Shown here: positions 17,507 to 25,043 of the stretch, piece by piece
Layout: every line of letters begins with the position of its first letter
Numbering within the stretch: the first letter of the stretch is position 1
Assembly (NCBI GenBank): GCA_033763395.1
Contig: JANRKQ010000036.1
Location: forward strand, 39,548 to 103,547
Length of the DNA: 64,000 bases
Reading direction: 5' to 3'
DNA from: Xiheimicrobium sp033763395
GTDB taxonomy: Bacteria > Myxococcota > Myxococcia > Myxococcales > Myxococcaceae
The notes under the pieces: model-generated
What the model saw: only the letters and a program-made list of their open reading frames with translations
Databases searched by the model: none
Told to the model about the DNA's origin: nothing
Program-made: the position numbers and the translations under genes

Positions 17507-19159
17507 TCACAGCTCCTGACAGATCTGCTCGGCGACCCGCAAGCCGTCGATGCCCGACGAGACGATACCACCAGCGTACCCGCAGCCTTCTCCGGCCGGG
17601 TACAGGCCCTTCACCGACACCGACTGGAGCTGCTCGTTCCGCGTCACCCGCACGGGGCTCGAGGTGCGCGCCTCGACGCCGATGAGGAACGCCTCGTCGG
17701 TGATGAACCCGCGCATCGAGCGGTCGAACGAGCGCAGCGCCTGCTTGAGCGACTCGGTGAGCGCCTTCGGGAACAGCCGGTTCAAGTCCGCGTGGGTGAG
17801 GCCGGGCCGGTAGGTCGTGCCGCCGGGTGCCTTCGAGAGGCGGCCCGCGAGGTAGTCGGGGATCGACTGCGCGGGCGCGAAGAACTTACCGCCGCCGAGC
17901 TCGTACGCCGCCTTCTCCCACTTGCGCTGGAACTGAAGGCCGGCGAGGGGCCCTTCGAAGCCGTCGCGCGCGAAGTCCTCGACCGACACGCTCACCACGA
18001 TGCCCGCGTTCGCGTACTTCGAGTTGCGCCGCGAGTTCGACATGCCGTTGGTGCACTGGTACCCGTCTTCAGTCGGCGTGGGCACCACGATGCCGCCCGG
18101 GCACATGCAGAACGAGTACACGCCGCGCACGTCGCCATCGACCGACAGGTTCTCGGCCAGCTTGTAGTCGGCCGGCGGCAGCCGCGCGTCGTCGGCCACC
18201 TTGTCGCCGTACTGGATCTCGTTGATGAGCAGCTGTGGGTGCTCGGCCCTGAAGCCCAGCGCGAAGGGCTTCGACTCGACGAAGACGTGGCCGTCGGTGG
18301 CGAAGCGCTCGTAGAGCTCGCGCGCCGAGTTGCCCGGCGCCAGCACCACGCGATCGCTCTCGAGCACGCTGCCGTCGGAGAGCCGCACGCCGGTCACCTG
18401 GCCGTCCTTCACCAACACGTCCTCGACGCGCGTCTCGAAGCGCACCTCGACGCCCATCGCGATGAGCTCGTGGCGCATCTTCTCGACCGCGAACGGCAAG
18501 AGGTCGGACCCGATGTGCGGCTTGCCCTGCACGAGGATTCGGTCGGGCGCTCCGAACTTCGCGAACGTCTCGATGACGCGCCGCACGTGCGGGTGGTTGA
18601 TGCGCGTCGACAGCTTGCCGTCGGTGTACGCGCCCGCGCCGCCCTCGCCGAAGTTCATGTTCGACTCGGGAAACAGGGTGCCGTCGCGCGAGAGCTTCGC
18701 GACGTCCTTGCGGCGCTGAACGACCTCTTTCCCGCGCTCGAGGATGACGCTCTTCACTCCGCGCTCCGCCAGCGCGAGCGCCGCGAAGAGGCCGGCGGGG
18801 CCCATGCCGATGATGAGGGGCCGCTTGTCTGGCGGGCGGCTCACCTGGGGCAACGGGGCCGGCGGCGCGTCGACTTCGCTCACGTCGGGCGGCAGCGTCT
18901 TCGGGAGCCTCCCCGCCGCCACCTCGACCTCGAGCGTGTGCACGTAGCGCGGGTGGTTCTTCTTGCGGGCGTCGAGCACCGTGCGCACCACGCGCACCTT
19001 CGCCAGGTCGCCCGGCTTCACACCCAGCTTCGCCGCCGCCTTCTCGCCCAACACCGTCTCGGGCTCGTCCAACCACTGGGGGATGTTGTTGATCCGGAAC
19101 GCCACGGCGCGTGCGGGTAGCACGGAGCGGTCGGTGGCCTCCACCCGCCGACTCGGCAT
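17507..19159 (-). CDS. FAD-dependent oxidoreductase (COG2509-type)
   Basis: A 550-residue flavoprotein. After a ~100-residue N-terminal domain (RINNIPQWLDEPETVLGEKAA) comes a dinucleotide-binding motif (PLIIGMGPAGLFAALALAERG, about 113-133). Conserved segments NFGEGGAGAYTDGKL and FCMCPGGIVVPTPTEDG follow, then the C-terminal FAD contact GLYPAGEGCGYAGGIVSSG. This order matches the broad family of uncharacterised FAD-dependent dehydrogenases; the substrate is unknown. It is the first gene of an operon that ends with the putative selenoprotein, which suggests a redox theme, although a direct link is inference. Confidence 0.88.
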   Translation of the reverse strand: MPSRRVEATDRSVLPARAVAFRINNIPQWLDEPETVLGEKAAAKLGVKPGDLAKVRVVRTVLDARKKNHPRYVHTLEVEVAAGRLPKTLPPDVSEVDAPPAPLPQVSRPPDKRPLIIGMGPAGLFAALALAERGVKSVILERGKEVVQRRKDVAKLSRDGTLFPESNMNFGEGGAGAYTDGKLSTRINHPHVRRVIETFAKFGAPDRILVQGKPHIGSDLLPFAVEKMRHELIAMGVEVRFETRVEDVLVKDGQVTGVRLSDGSVLESDRVVLAPGNSARELYERFATDGHVFVESKPFALGFRAEHPQLLINEIQYGDKVADDARLPPADYKLAENLSVDGDVRGVYSFCMCPGGIVVPTPTEDGYQCTNGMSNSRRNSKYANAGIVVSVSVEDFARDGFEGPLAGLQFQRKWEKAAYELGGGKFFAPAQSIPDYLAGRLSKAPGGTTYRPGLTHADLNRLFPKALTESLKQALRSFDRSMRGFITDEAFLIGVEARTSSPVRVTRNEQLQSVSVKGLYPAGEGCGYAGGIVSSGIDGLRVAEQICQEL

Positions 19160-19377
19160 CAGAGAAACTGATGGCGCTATGAGCCACGCACAGTGCGGGT
19201 GCTACCGGCGCTATGCAGCGCCACCACCCGCGCCCCCGCGAGTGCGAACCCGGCTTCGCACCTGTCGTTTCAGTCCGGCGGCAAACACCCTGATCTCGTT
19301 GGCAAAATCTGCGTCAGGTCCATGGCACAGGGGGTGAAGAGTGCCCCAGCAGGCGCAGGAATCACGTTGGAGGGAAT

Positions 19378-19557
19378 GTGAGCACCGACAAGAAGAACAC
19401 CAAGGCATTGGCGCAGGCCTTCTTTGCGCAGCTTCAGTCGGGGGGTTACACTCCGAACCAGATTCTGGACATCGCCACCGAGCTCATCGACCAGGTGACG
19501 GTGAACCTGAAGCAGAAGCCGGCCGACGTCGTGGCCGAACCCCGCGCCGAAGCCTGA
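19378..19557 (+). CDS. Small conserved-looking protein, 59 residues
   Basis: A short gene starting at GTG 19378, preceded by a strong GGAGGGA ribosome site at about 19369-19375. The protein is mostly helical, with the core GGYTPNQILDIATELIDQV and a charged N-terminus (STDKKNTKALAQAF). It has no signal peptide or TM segment. An intrinsic terminator lies about 100 nt downstream. Strong translation and termination signals for so short a gene suggest high expression. Function unknown. Confidence 0.75.
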   Translation: MSTDKKNTKALAQAFFAQLQSGGYTPNQILDIATELIDQVTVNLKQKPADVVAEPRAEA

Positions 19558-19649
19558 GCGGGGCGCAACGCGGAGAAGCCCTTTCGAGGCACCCCGCTTT
19601 CCGGACTGGTTTCCGGCAAGTGGAGGCCCTCGAGAGGGGGCAGCAGCGC

Positions 19650-19677
19650 AAGCCCGGCCCTGGTGCCGGGCTTTTTT
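19650..19677 (+). terminator. Rho-independent terminator
   Basis: A GC-rich stem AGCCCGGC/GCCGGGCT with a CCTGGT loop, extended by one A-T pair, is followed by TTTTTT. It ends the transcript of the 59-residue gene and lies just before the stop of the convergent dgkA-like gene. Confidence 0.85.
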
Positions 19678-20320
19678 ATTGGGCCTCACTGGTTCGGAGC
19701 GCTCGCCGCCGGGCCCAGGCGGTGTTGGCGCACACCACGAGCAGCCCGAAGAGCATCGCCGACATCACGTACGACTCGGTCCACGACGTGGTGAGGCCCC
19801 AGGTGCCGAAGGCGCCGGCCGCGAAGACGGCATCGAGCAGGAGCGGCTTCTTCGACTCGTGCATGAGGGCGCCCCCGAAGAAGGTGAGCGGCGCCCCGAA
19901 GAGCACCTGCCGCTCGATGACGGCGACGTCGCGGAAGATGACGTCGGCGTCGTGCACGAGAATGGCCGCGAAGATGACCATCGAGCCGATGGCCAGCACC
20001 AGCACCCCGGCCGCGGCGATGTCCTTGGTGAGGCGCGCCTTCTCGTCGAACTCCTGCACGGCGAGATCGACGAGCTGCTCGAGCGCGCTGTTGAGCATCT
20101 CGGCGAAGAAGATGAGCGTGACGCAGAAGATGAGAATCGCCTTCTCGGCGAGGCCCAGCTCGATGGCGCTCCCGACGAGGCCCACGAGGATCGCCGCGAT
20201 GATGTGCATGCGCATGTTGCGCTGGTGCACCACGGTGTGAATGAGCCCGGCCCACGCGTAGCCAACCGACTTCACGAAGGTGGTCGGCTGGTGCTTGGGG
20301 AGGAAGGGTGGCTTCGACAT
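19676..20320 (-). CDS. dgkA: Diacylglycerol kinase (DgkA)-like membrane protein with extra TM domain
   Basis: A 214-residue integral membrane protein. The first about 115 residues match prokaryotic diacylglycerol/undecaprenol kinase: KSVGYAWAGLIHTVVHQRNMRMH, then the signature EMLNSALEQLVDL. This enzyme class phosphorylates lipid alcohols with ATP in the inner membrane. Unlike the usual ~120-residue protein, it carries about 95 more residues with two or three hydrophobic segments (LTFFGGALMH, YVMSAMLFGLLVVCANTAWA), a possible extra membrane domain. The ATG at 20320 is preferred over an upstream start. Confidence 0.85.
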   Translation of the reverse strand: MSKPPFLPKHQPTTFVKSVGYAWAGLIHTVVHQRNMRMHIIAAILVGLVGSAIELGLAEKAILIFCVTLIFFAEMLNSALEQLVDLAVQEFDEKARLTKDIAAAGVLVLAIGSMVIFAAILVHDADVIFRDVAVIERQVLFGAPLTFFGGALMHESKKPLLLDAVFAAGAFGTWGLTTSWTESYVMSAMLFGLLVVCANTAWARRRALRTSEAQ

Positions 20321-20460
20321 GGCGCTTGAGGCCGTCACGGGTAGCACAGCGCTTCGGCGTGCGTCAGGCCCCCGGGCGCGGCGCCGTCAGGCCGCTCGCT
20401 GACCTCCAAGATTGCCGCCCCGTCGGGAGCGCCCCCTGGACGCCCACCGTCACGGCTCGC

Positions 20461-20534
20461 GGTTCATCGCTCGCAGGAGGAAGGCGCGTGTTGGCCCTCG
20501 TCGGGCCGTGCTGGTTCGAATCCAGCCATCTCCA
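20461..20534 (+). tRNA. Degenerate tRNA-like sequence A (3' half recognisable)
   Basis: The 3' part is a clean T-arm, GCTGG-TTCGAAT-CCAGC (20510-20526), followed by CATCTCC-A like an acceptor 3' strand. The matching acceptor 5' strand GGAGATG is not found at the expected distance, and the preceding GGCCC/GGGCC hairpin has a loop too short for an anticodon. This looks like a remnant or a highly divergent tRNA. Confidence 0.3.
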
Positions 20535-20539
20535 CCGTT

Positions 20540-20592
20540 GGGGATGTGGCGGAATGGATAAACGCGACACACCCGGTATTGACACCGGAACG
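20540..20592 (+). tRNA. Degenerate tRNA-like sequence B (5' half recognisable)
   Basis: It starts GGGGATG then TGGCGGAATGGATAAACGC, the D-arm style of phage-like and Leu/Ser-type tRNAs. The next hairpin, CCGGT-ATTGAC-ACCGG (20573-20588), has a 6-nt rather than 7-nt loop. No T-arm of its own is seen before sequence C begins. Likely a truncated or aberrant tRNA. Confidence 0.3.
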
Positions 20593-20594
20593 CA

Positions 20595-20664
20595 GGCCAT
20601 AGCTCAGTCAGGTAGAGCACGAGACGTCCATCTCGGAGTCGAAGGTTCAAATCCTTCTGGTCCC
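20595..20664 (+). tRNA. Aberrant tRNA-like sequence C (near-complete cloverleaf)
   Basis: A canonical D-arm GCTC-AGTCAGGTA-GAGC (20602-20618) and T-arm GAAGG-TTCAAAT-CCTTC (20641-20657) are present. Acceptor pairs GGCCA/TGGTC form, but the first two acceptor pairs do not. The anticodon arm CGAGA-CGTCCA-TCTCG has a 6-nt loop, so the anticodon cannot be assigned with confidence. It may be a pseudo-tRNA or a non-standard tRNA. Confidence 0.4.
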
Positions 20665-20669
20665 CGGGG

Positions 20670-20817
20670 CGCCTCGCGCGAAGCCGGCTCGAGGTGACGA
20701 GCGTCGCCGCAGGGCGAGCGCCCGCGCCGAAGGTGAATGCCAGCCACTGGCGCATCGTGCCTCCAGCCGTCCCGGAGCGCGCCCGCCCGCGGCCCGCCTC
20801 ACCTCGCCGCGGGCGTC
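20670..20817. other. Non-coding stretch, nothing recognised
   Basis: The interval between the dgkA-like gene start (20320) and the membrane-protein stop (21017) is about 700 bp. Apart from the tRNA-like sequences and a doubtful small ORF at 20818-21045, it holds only GC-rich sequence with no gene, promoter or repeat that I can support. Confidence 0.5.
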
Positions 20818-21045
20818 TCAGCCCGAGCGCCAGCAGTCGGGGCGCCAGACGGTGACGCGCGTGGAGGGCAGGTCACTCCACACGGCGCCCGGGTCCGCGA
20901 CGCGCGGGGCGCTCCTCTTTTCTGGGGCTCCCGCCGCTCGAACGGCGACCGCGAACGCACGGTCTCGGCGGCACGAACGCAACGTCTCTTTGTCACGGAC
21001 GCCCACCTCCTGGGCGTCACGGGCACCACGGCCCGGCCCACGCAC
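20818..21045 (-). CDS. Doubtful 75-residue ORF after the DUF4173 gene
   Basis: A short minus-strand frame overlapping the last codons of the membrane-protein gene. Its second half (VADPGAVWSDLPST, ending WRPDCWRSG) has the GC-rich third positions typical of real genes here; the first half is less convincing. It could be the frameshifted tail of the upstream gene, a separate small gene, or chance. No domain recognised. Confidence 0.25.
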   Translation of the reverse strand: MRGPGRGARDAQEVGVRDKETLRSCRRDRAFAVAVRAAGAPEKRSAPRVADPGAVWSDLPSTRVTVWRPDCWRSG

Positions 21046-22531
21046 CGCCTCCGAGCTCGTCGCAGGCCCGCGCGAGGTTGAAGGACGCCCACGTGCCTGG
21101 CGCCGTGCGGGGCCGCGAGAAGAGGCTGGCGTGGAACTCGTCGAGCCGGTGCGGAGGAATCTGTCGCAACACGCCCGCTGCGTCCGCCGAGAGGTCGCGC
21201 AGATAGGCGGCGTCGATCACCCCGTCGCGCTCGACGTTCTTCTTCGCGATGAAGGCGTCGGGGTTCATCGCGTTGAACAGCGCCAGCACGCCCGTCACCG
21301 TCGCGACGGCGCCCACCGCGAAGCGCCTGGGCCAGGTCCACAGCGTGATGGCGCGCCACACCATCAGCAGGCCCAGCGTCACGCAGATGATCTGCGAGAA
21401 CAGGCGCTGGCGGGTGAAGCCGTAGGCGGCTTCGTAGAGCATCATGCGGTTCACCGCCGACAGGAGCATCGGCACCGCCGCCACCACGAGCGCCGTGGCC
21501 GTCGCGTTGAGGGCCACGACCGCCGCCGGTGTCCCAAGCTGGGCGCGCCGGGGGACACTCAAGAGCGTCATCAACACGATGCCGGCCACCAACAGCAGCT
21601 CCCAGAAGCCGCGTCGCGCGTACTCCGAGTAGGTGACGCCGCTGGGGAGCTGGCAGGCGTCGGGCGCGAAGGCGCAGCGGGCCGACACGAGCGCGAAGAG
21701 CATCAGCACCAGGGTGAGGCCTCCCAGCAGCGCGAAGGCCTCGGGCGCGCCGAGCGTGAAGTGCAGCGGCGCTTCGGCCACCGGGCCCCTGGGCGAGCGC
21801 CGCCGCAGCGCCCACGTGACGCCACCAGCCGTGAGCACGAAGGCGCCGAACCCGACGAAGCCGGCCCGCACCGCCGCGTCGACCGGCACGGCCCACAGCG
21901 CCGAGAGCACCCCCTCGAGCTGGGCGCCGAAGGCCGCGTCACCCGACGCGAGCAGCAGCGTCACCAGGCCGATGATGGGCATCGCGATGGCCCCCACCTT
22001 CAGGGCTGGCAGCACAAGGCCCGGCAGCACGCGTGAGAGGCTCGAGCCCCGCAGCACCTCGCTCACCACCGCCGCGCCCGTGGTCGCGCTCGCGCCCACG
22101 GTCTTGAACGGGGCCGCGACGACGTGCCCGAGGCTCGCGTCCACCATCGGGTCTTCGCCATTCCAGCCGCGCACGGCGAGCGCGAGGAGCCACAGCACCG
22201 CCAGGCTGTCGAGCGCCACCACCAGCTCGCTGTCGCGCACCACCACGAAGCCCGCGAGCGTCACCGCCGCGCCGACGAGCCACCCGTTCGGAGCGCCGCG
22301 CTGCCAGCCCTCCCGGCCACCGCCGACCACCAGGGCCGTCGCCACCGCCACCGTGGTGAGGAAGAAGCCCAGGCCGAGGGGGCCACCATCGAAGCTCCAG
22401 GCGGCCAGCAGCGCCGTGAACGCCGCCCCTCCCAACACGACACGGCGGACGACGGGCGGCCGCCGCACGGCCTCGAGTGGAGCAGGGGTGGGAAGGTCGA
22501 CGGCGGACTCGGCAGCGGGCATCGGGGTCAT
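21017..22531 (-). CDS. DUF4173/DUF4153-like polytopic membrane protein
   Basis: A 504-residue integral membrane protein with about ten or more hydrophobic helices (for example RRVVLGGAAFTALLAAW, MPIIGLVTLLLAS, LVVAAVPMLLSAVNRMMLYE). The segment NRMMLYEAAYGFTRQRLF and the late NPDAFIAKKNVER are features of the DUF4173 family. The C-terminal soluble part (about 425-500) contains YLRDLSADAAGVLRQIP. The ATG at 22531 is preferred over an upstream in-frame start that would add an Arg/Asp-rich leader. Function of the family is not established. Confidence 0.8.
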   Translation of the reverse strand: MTPMPAAESAVDLPTPAPLEAVRRPPVVRRVVLGGAAFTALLAAWSFDGGPLGLGFFLTTVAVATALVVGGGREGWQRGAPNGWLVGAAVTLAGFVVVRDSELVVALDSLAVLWLLALAVRGWNGEDPMVDASLGHVVAAPFKTVGASATTGAAVVSEVLRGSSLSRVLPGLVLPALKVGAIAMPIIGLVTLLLASGDAAFGAQLEGVLSALWAVPVDAAVRAGFVGFGAFVLTAGGVTWALRRRSPRGPVAEAPLHFTLGAPEAFALLGGLTLVLMLFALVSARCAFAPDACQLPSGVTYSEYARRGFWELLLVAGIVLMTLLSVPRRAQLGTPAAVVALNATATALVVAAVPMLLSAVNRMMLYEAAYGFTRQRLFSQIICVTLGLLMVWRAITLWTWPRRFAVGAVATVTGVLALFNAMNPDAFIAKKNVERDGVIDAAYLRDLSADAAGVLRQIPPHRLDEFHASLFSRPRTAPGTWASFNLARACDELGGGAWAGPWCP

Positions 22532-22689
22532 GTCGTCATCGTCGCGTCGGCGATGGCGAATCCCGCGGTGGCGGCGCGGCGAGCCCGAGGAACCTTCGTG
22601 CAGATTCCGTGCAGGCGCGGGTGGGCCTTCGGCGCACATCAAGAACGGGCCGCCGAATATCGGCGGTGTTGGCTAGTCTCTGGCGTTGC

Positions 22690-23451
22690 GTGCGGTTCGT
22701 TCCGGTGAGTGTGGTGTTCAGCCTCGTGCCCGTCGTCGTCCTCGCGGCGGACGCCCGAGTGACGCTCTTGTCGAAGCAGCTCGCCGGCTCGAAGGATCCA
22801 CGCGTTCGCGCGCAGACCGTGTTGCTCCTCGGCCAGACGGGCAGCGCCGAGGCCGTGGAGCCGCTCTGCAGCGCCTTGAAGGACGGCGAGTCGATCGTCC
22901 GCGCTTCGGCTGCCAACGCGCTCGGCGACCTGAAGCAGGAAGGCGGCATGGCCTGCCTCAAGGCGGCCCTCGGCGAGGCGGATCCCTCGGTGCGCGCGGC
23001 CATGGAGAAGGCGCTCAGCGGCACCGGCCCCGCGCCAGCTCCCGGAAGCGCTCCAGCGGGCCACGGTGGCCTGTACCTGAACGTCGAGCCCATCGCCGAC
23101 AAAGTGGGCGGCCTCGATGACGCGCTCCTGACGCTGACGGACACGCTCTTGCGCAAGAAGCTCACCGATCTCGGCGCCAGCTTCGCCCCGGCTGGAGAAG
23201 AGAAGAAGGCGGCCCAGGCGCTCATCAAGAAGCAGAACCTGCGGGGCTACCAGGTGCGGGTGCAGCTCGCGCCGGGCGCCTCGGAGAAGCAGCTCAAGGT
23301 CGAGATGCTCATCATGACCTACCCGGAGCAGGCACTTCAGGGGAGCTGGAACGTGAAGGCCTCGGGCGCCAAACCCGAGACGCTCATCAAGGCCATGGTG
23401 CCCAAAGTCGTCGACGACGCGGCCGGCGATCTCAACTGGAAGTCGCCCTGA
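22690..23451 (+). CDS. Secreted HEAT-repeat protein
   Basis: A 253-residue protein beginning at GTG 22690, with a Sec signal peptide (FVPVSVVFSLVPVVVLAADA). Two HEAT-like repeats follow (about 30-105; LAGSKDPRVRAQTVLLLGQ and ALKDGESIVRASAANALGDL, then LGEADPSVRAAMEKAL). After a Pro/Ala linker comes a C-terminal domain (about 120-253) not recognised. It is the first gene of a three-gene operon with a HAMP protein and a membrane protein. The GTG choice fits the signal peptide, but no strong ribosome site marks it. Confidence 0.75.
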   Translation: MRFVPVSVVFSLVPVVVLAADARVTLLSKQLAGSKDPRVRAQTVLLLGQTGSAEAVEPLCSALKDGESIVRASAANALGDLKQEGGMACLKAALGEADPSVRAAMEKALSGTGPAPAPGSAPAGHGGLYLNVEPIADKVGGLDDALLTLTDTLLRKKLTDLGASFAPAGEEKKAAQALIKKQNLRGYQVRVQLAPGASEKQLKVEMLIMTYPEQALQGSWNVKASGAKPETLIKAMVPKVVDDAAGDLNWKSP

Positions 23452-23481
23452 CGTGCAGGAAGGGTAAAGGCGAAAGAACTC

Positions 23482-24201
23482 ATGTCGACCCAGGCAGCCG
23501 CACCGGCAACACCCCAGTATCAGCGGAAGCTGAAGAACCTGCTGTTGGACTCGCGGTTCCAGCTCAAGTTCGCCGTGTACTTCATCGTCCCGACGCTCAT
23601 CATCTCGGGCGTGCTGGGCGCCTTCATCGCCCACACCACCGGCAACCTCTTTCGCCGCATGAACGAGGCCGTCGAGGCGCGCAGCAAGTCCGCCGAGACG
23701 AGCAAGGAGCTCGGTACCTGCACGCTCAACAACGATCTCGCCAAGGGGCTCGACGACCCCGCACTGATGACGAAGCTCGAGGCGCGCTCGAAGGAGATCG
23801 ACGCTGCGTACGAGGCCGAGAAGGCCGCGGTGGTGCAGGCGCAGAAGGAGCTCGTCGCCCAGCAGCAGACGACGATCACCGTGCTGGTCGCGCTCCTGGT
23901 GCTGTTCGTGCTCCTCATCGGCGTGGTGGCCATCGTCATCACCCACCGCATCGTCGGCCCGCTGTTCCGCATCAAGCGCATGGGGCGCGAGGTAACGAAC
24001 GGGGTGATCCGGCCGCCCGAGTACGGCCTGCGGCCGGGCGACGAGCTGAAGGACGTGTTCGACGTCTTCGCCACGATGGTGAAGTCGCTGCGGGAGCGCG
24101 CCGAGGCTGATCTCAAGGCCGTCGATGCGGCGCTGGCGGGCGATCCCGAAGCGCTGCGCAAGCACCGGGCCGACCTCGCGGCGCGGCTCGAGCAGCGATG
24201 A
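23482..24201 (+). CDS. Two-TM HAMP-domain protein without output domain
   Basis: A 239-residue protein. TM1 (about 30-50, FAVYFIVPTLIISGVLGAFIA), a periplasmic helical region with a Lys/Glu-rich coil (about 55-128), TM2 (about 130-152, ITVLVALLVLFVLLIGVVAIV) and a HAMP-like linker (IVGPLFRIKRMGREVTNGV, then LRPGDELKDVFDVFATMVKSL). It ends in a short coiled coil with no kinase, cyclase or MCP signalling domain. It overlaps the next gene as ATGA. It may act as a partner for a separate signalling protein. Confidence 0.82.
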   Translation: MSTQAAAPATPQYQRKLKNLLLDSRFQLKFAVYFIVPTLIISGVLGAFIAHTTGNLFRRMNEAVEARSKSAETSKELGTCTLNNDLAKGLDDPALMTKLEARSKEIDAAYEAEKAAVVQAQKELVAQQQTTITVLVALLVLFVLLIGVVAIVITHRIVGPLFRIKRMGREVTNGVIRPPEYGLRPGDELKDVFDVFATMVKSLRERAEADLKAVDAALAGDPEALRKHRADLAARLEQR

Positions 24202-24902
24202 CGCCTCCGCCGAACGTCTCGCTCCTCGCCCTGGGGAGCGCGTTCACGTCGGGCGCGCTGTTGGGGTGTTTTCCCTTCCTGGCGGTGCAGGTGTTGCGGG
24301 GGGAGTGGCCTCCCCTCGAGGACAAGGACTGGCTCGCGGGCTTCGTCTTCGTCGGCCTTTCGCTGGTGGCGCTCGCGGTCGTCGTCCGGGCGGTGTTCCG
24401 CCGGCAACGGGGAGCCTTCTTCGACGCGAGCCGGATGAAGGGGACGCCAGAAGAGCACGGGGTCGCGCACCTGGTGGACATGCCTGAGCTCGTCGGTCTG
24501 GCCCGCGCAGCCGGCATCGCGGCGCTCCTCGGACTCGCAGCGGGTGCATGGGCGGGCACCCGCCTTCACCGAAGTCGACTCGACTCGCTCTTGGAGGACG
24601 GAGCGTCGTGGTGCGCGTCGGCGACGGTGTTCGGGTTCTCCGACGAGACGGCGTGCAGCGGAGCCGCCGAGCGCTGCATTCGCGAGGGCTGGGCGCTGCC
24701 GGCCGCGCGGATCGCTCGCGCAGGGGCTCTGAGGAGCGCCCTGCAGGCGAGGGTCACCTCCCTTCGCGCGAGTGGTGCGAGTACCGGCGACCTCGAATGG
24801 CTCGTGCGACGGCTCGAGGACTCATCCGAAAGCCCAAAGGGGGCCCAGTCGCGCCAGGCGGCGCTCGTCTGTCTCGCCGAGTCCGGCGGATCCCCGTTCT
24901 GA
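24198..24902 (+). CDS. Membrane protein of unknown function
   Basis: A 234-residue protein with three TM helices in the N-terminal half (about 10-30, 45-65 and 95-120; FVFVGLSLVALAVVVRAVF is the clearest). A Cys-containing soluble C-terminal region follows (GASWCASATVFGFSDETACSG). It is coupled to the HAMP-protein gene by a 4-nt ATGA overlap and is the last gene before the 21-bp repeat array. No family recognised. Confidence 0.75.
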   Translation: MTPPPNVSLLALGSAFTSGALLGCFPFLAVQVLRGEWPPLEDKDWLAGFVFVGLSLVALAVVVRAVFRRQRGAFFDASRMKGTPEEHGVAHLVDMPELVGLARAAGIAALLGLAAGAWAGTRLHRSRLDSLLEDGASWCASATVFGFSDETACSGAAERCIREGWALPAARIARAGALRSALQARVTSLRASGASTGDLEWLVRRLEDSSESPKGAQSRQAALVCLAESGGSPF

Positions 24903-25043
24903 GGCGCCGCGCTTCGTCTCGCGGAGCGAGCAGCGCTTCGGGACGCGCCTCAGGGGAACGGTCAGCGCGAGCCCACGCACTGTGGATGAAGGTAGGATGT
25001 GGTGGGACGGTACCCCTCAGCGGTCAGGGGCCGACGAAGAACT

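Noticed and set aside
16553..19120. 855-codon plus-strand frame opposite the FAD/GYF/selenoprotein operon
   Set aside because: Antisense shadow with His/Arg-rich composition; the minus-strand genes have clear domains.
19321..19345. Sigma-54 promoter at TGGCAC before the 59-residue gene
   Set aside because: The -24 half TGGCAC is present, but the matching TTGC at -12 spacing is missing.
20450..20755. 101-codon minus-strand frame containing GWIRTST
   Set aside because: This peptide is the antisense translation of tRNA T-arm sequence, a known source of false proteins.
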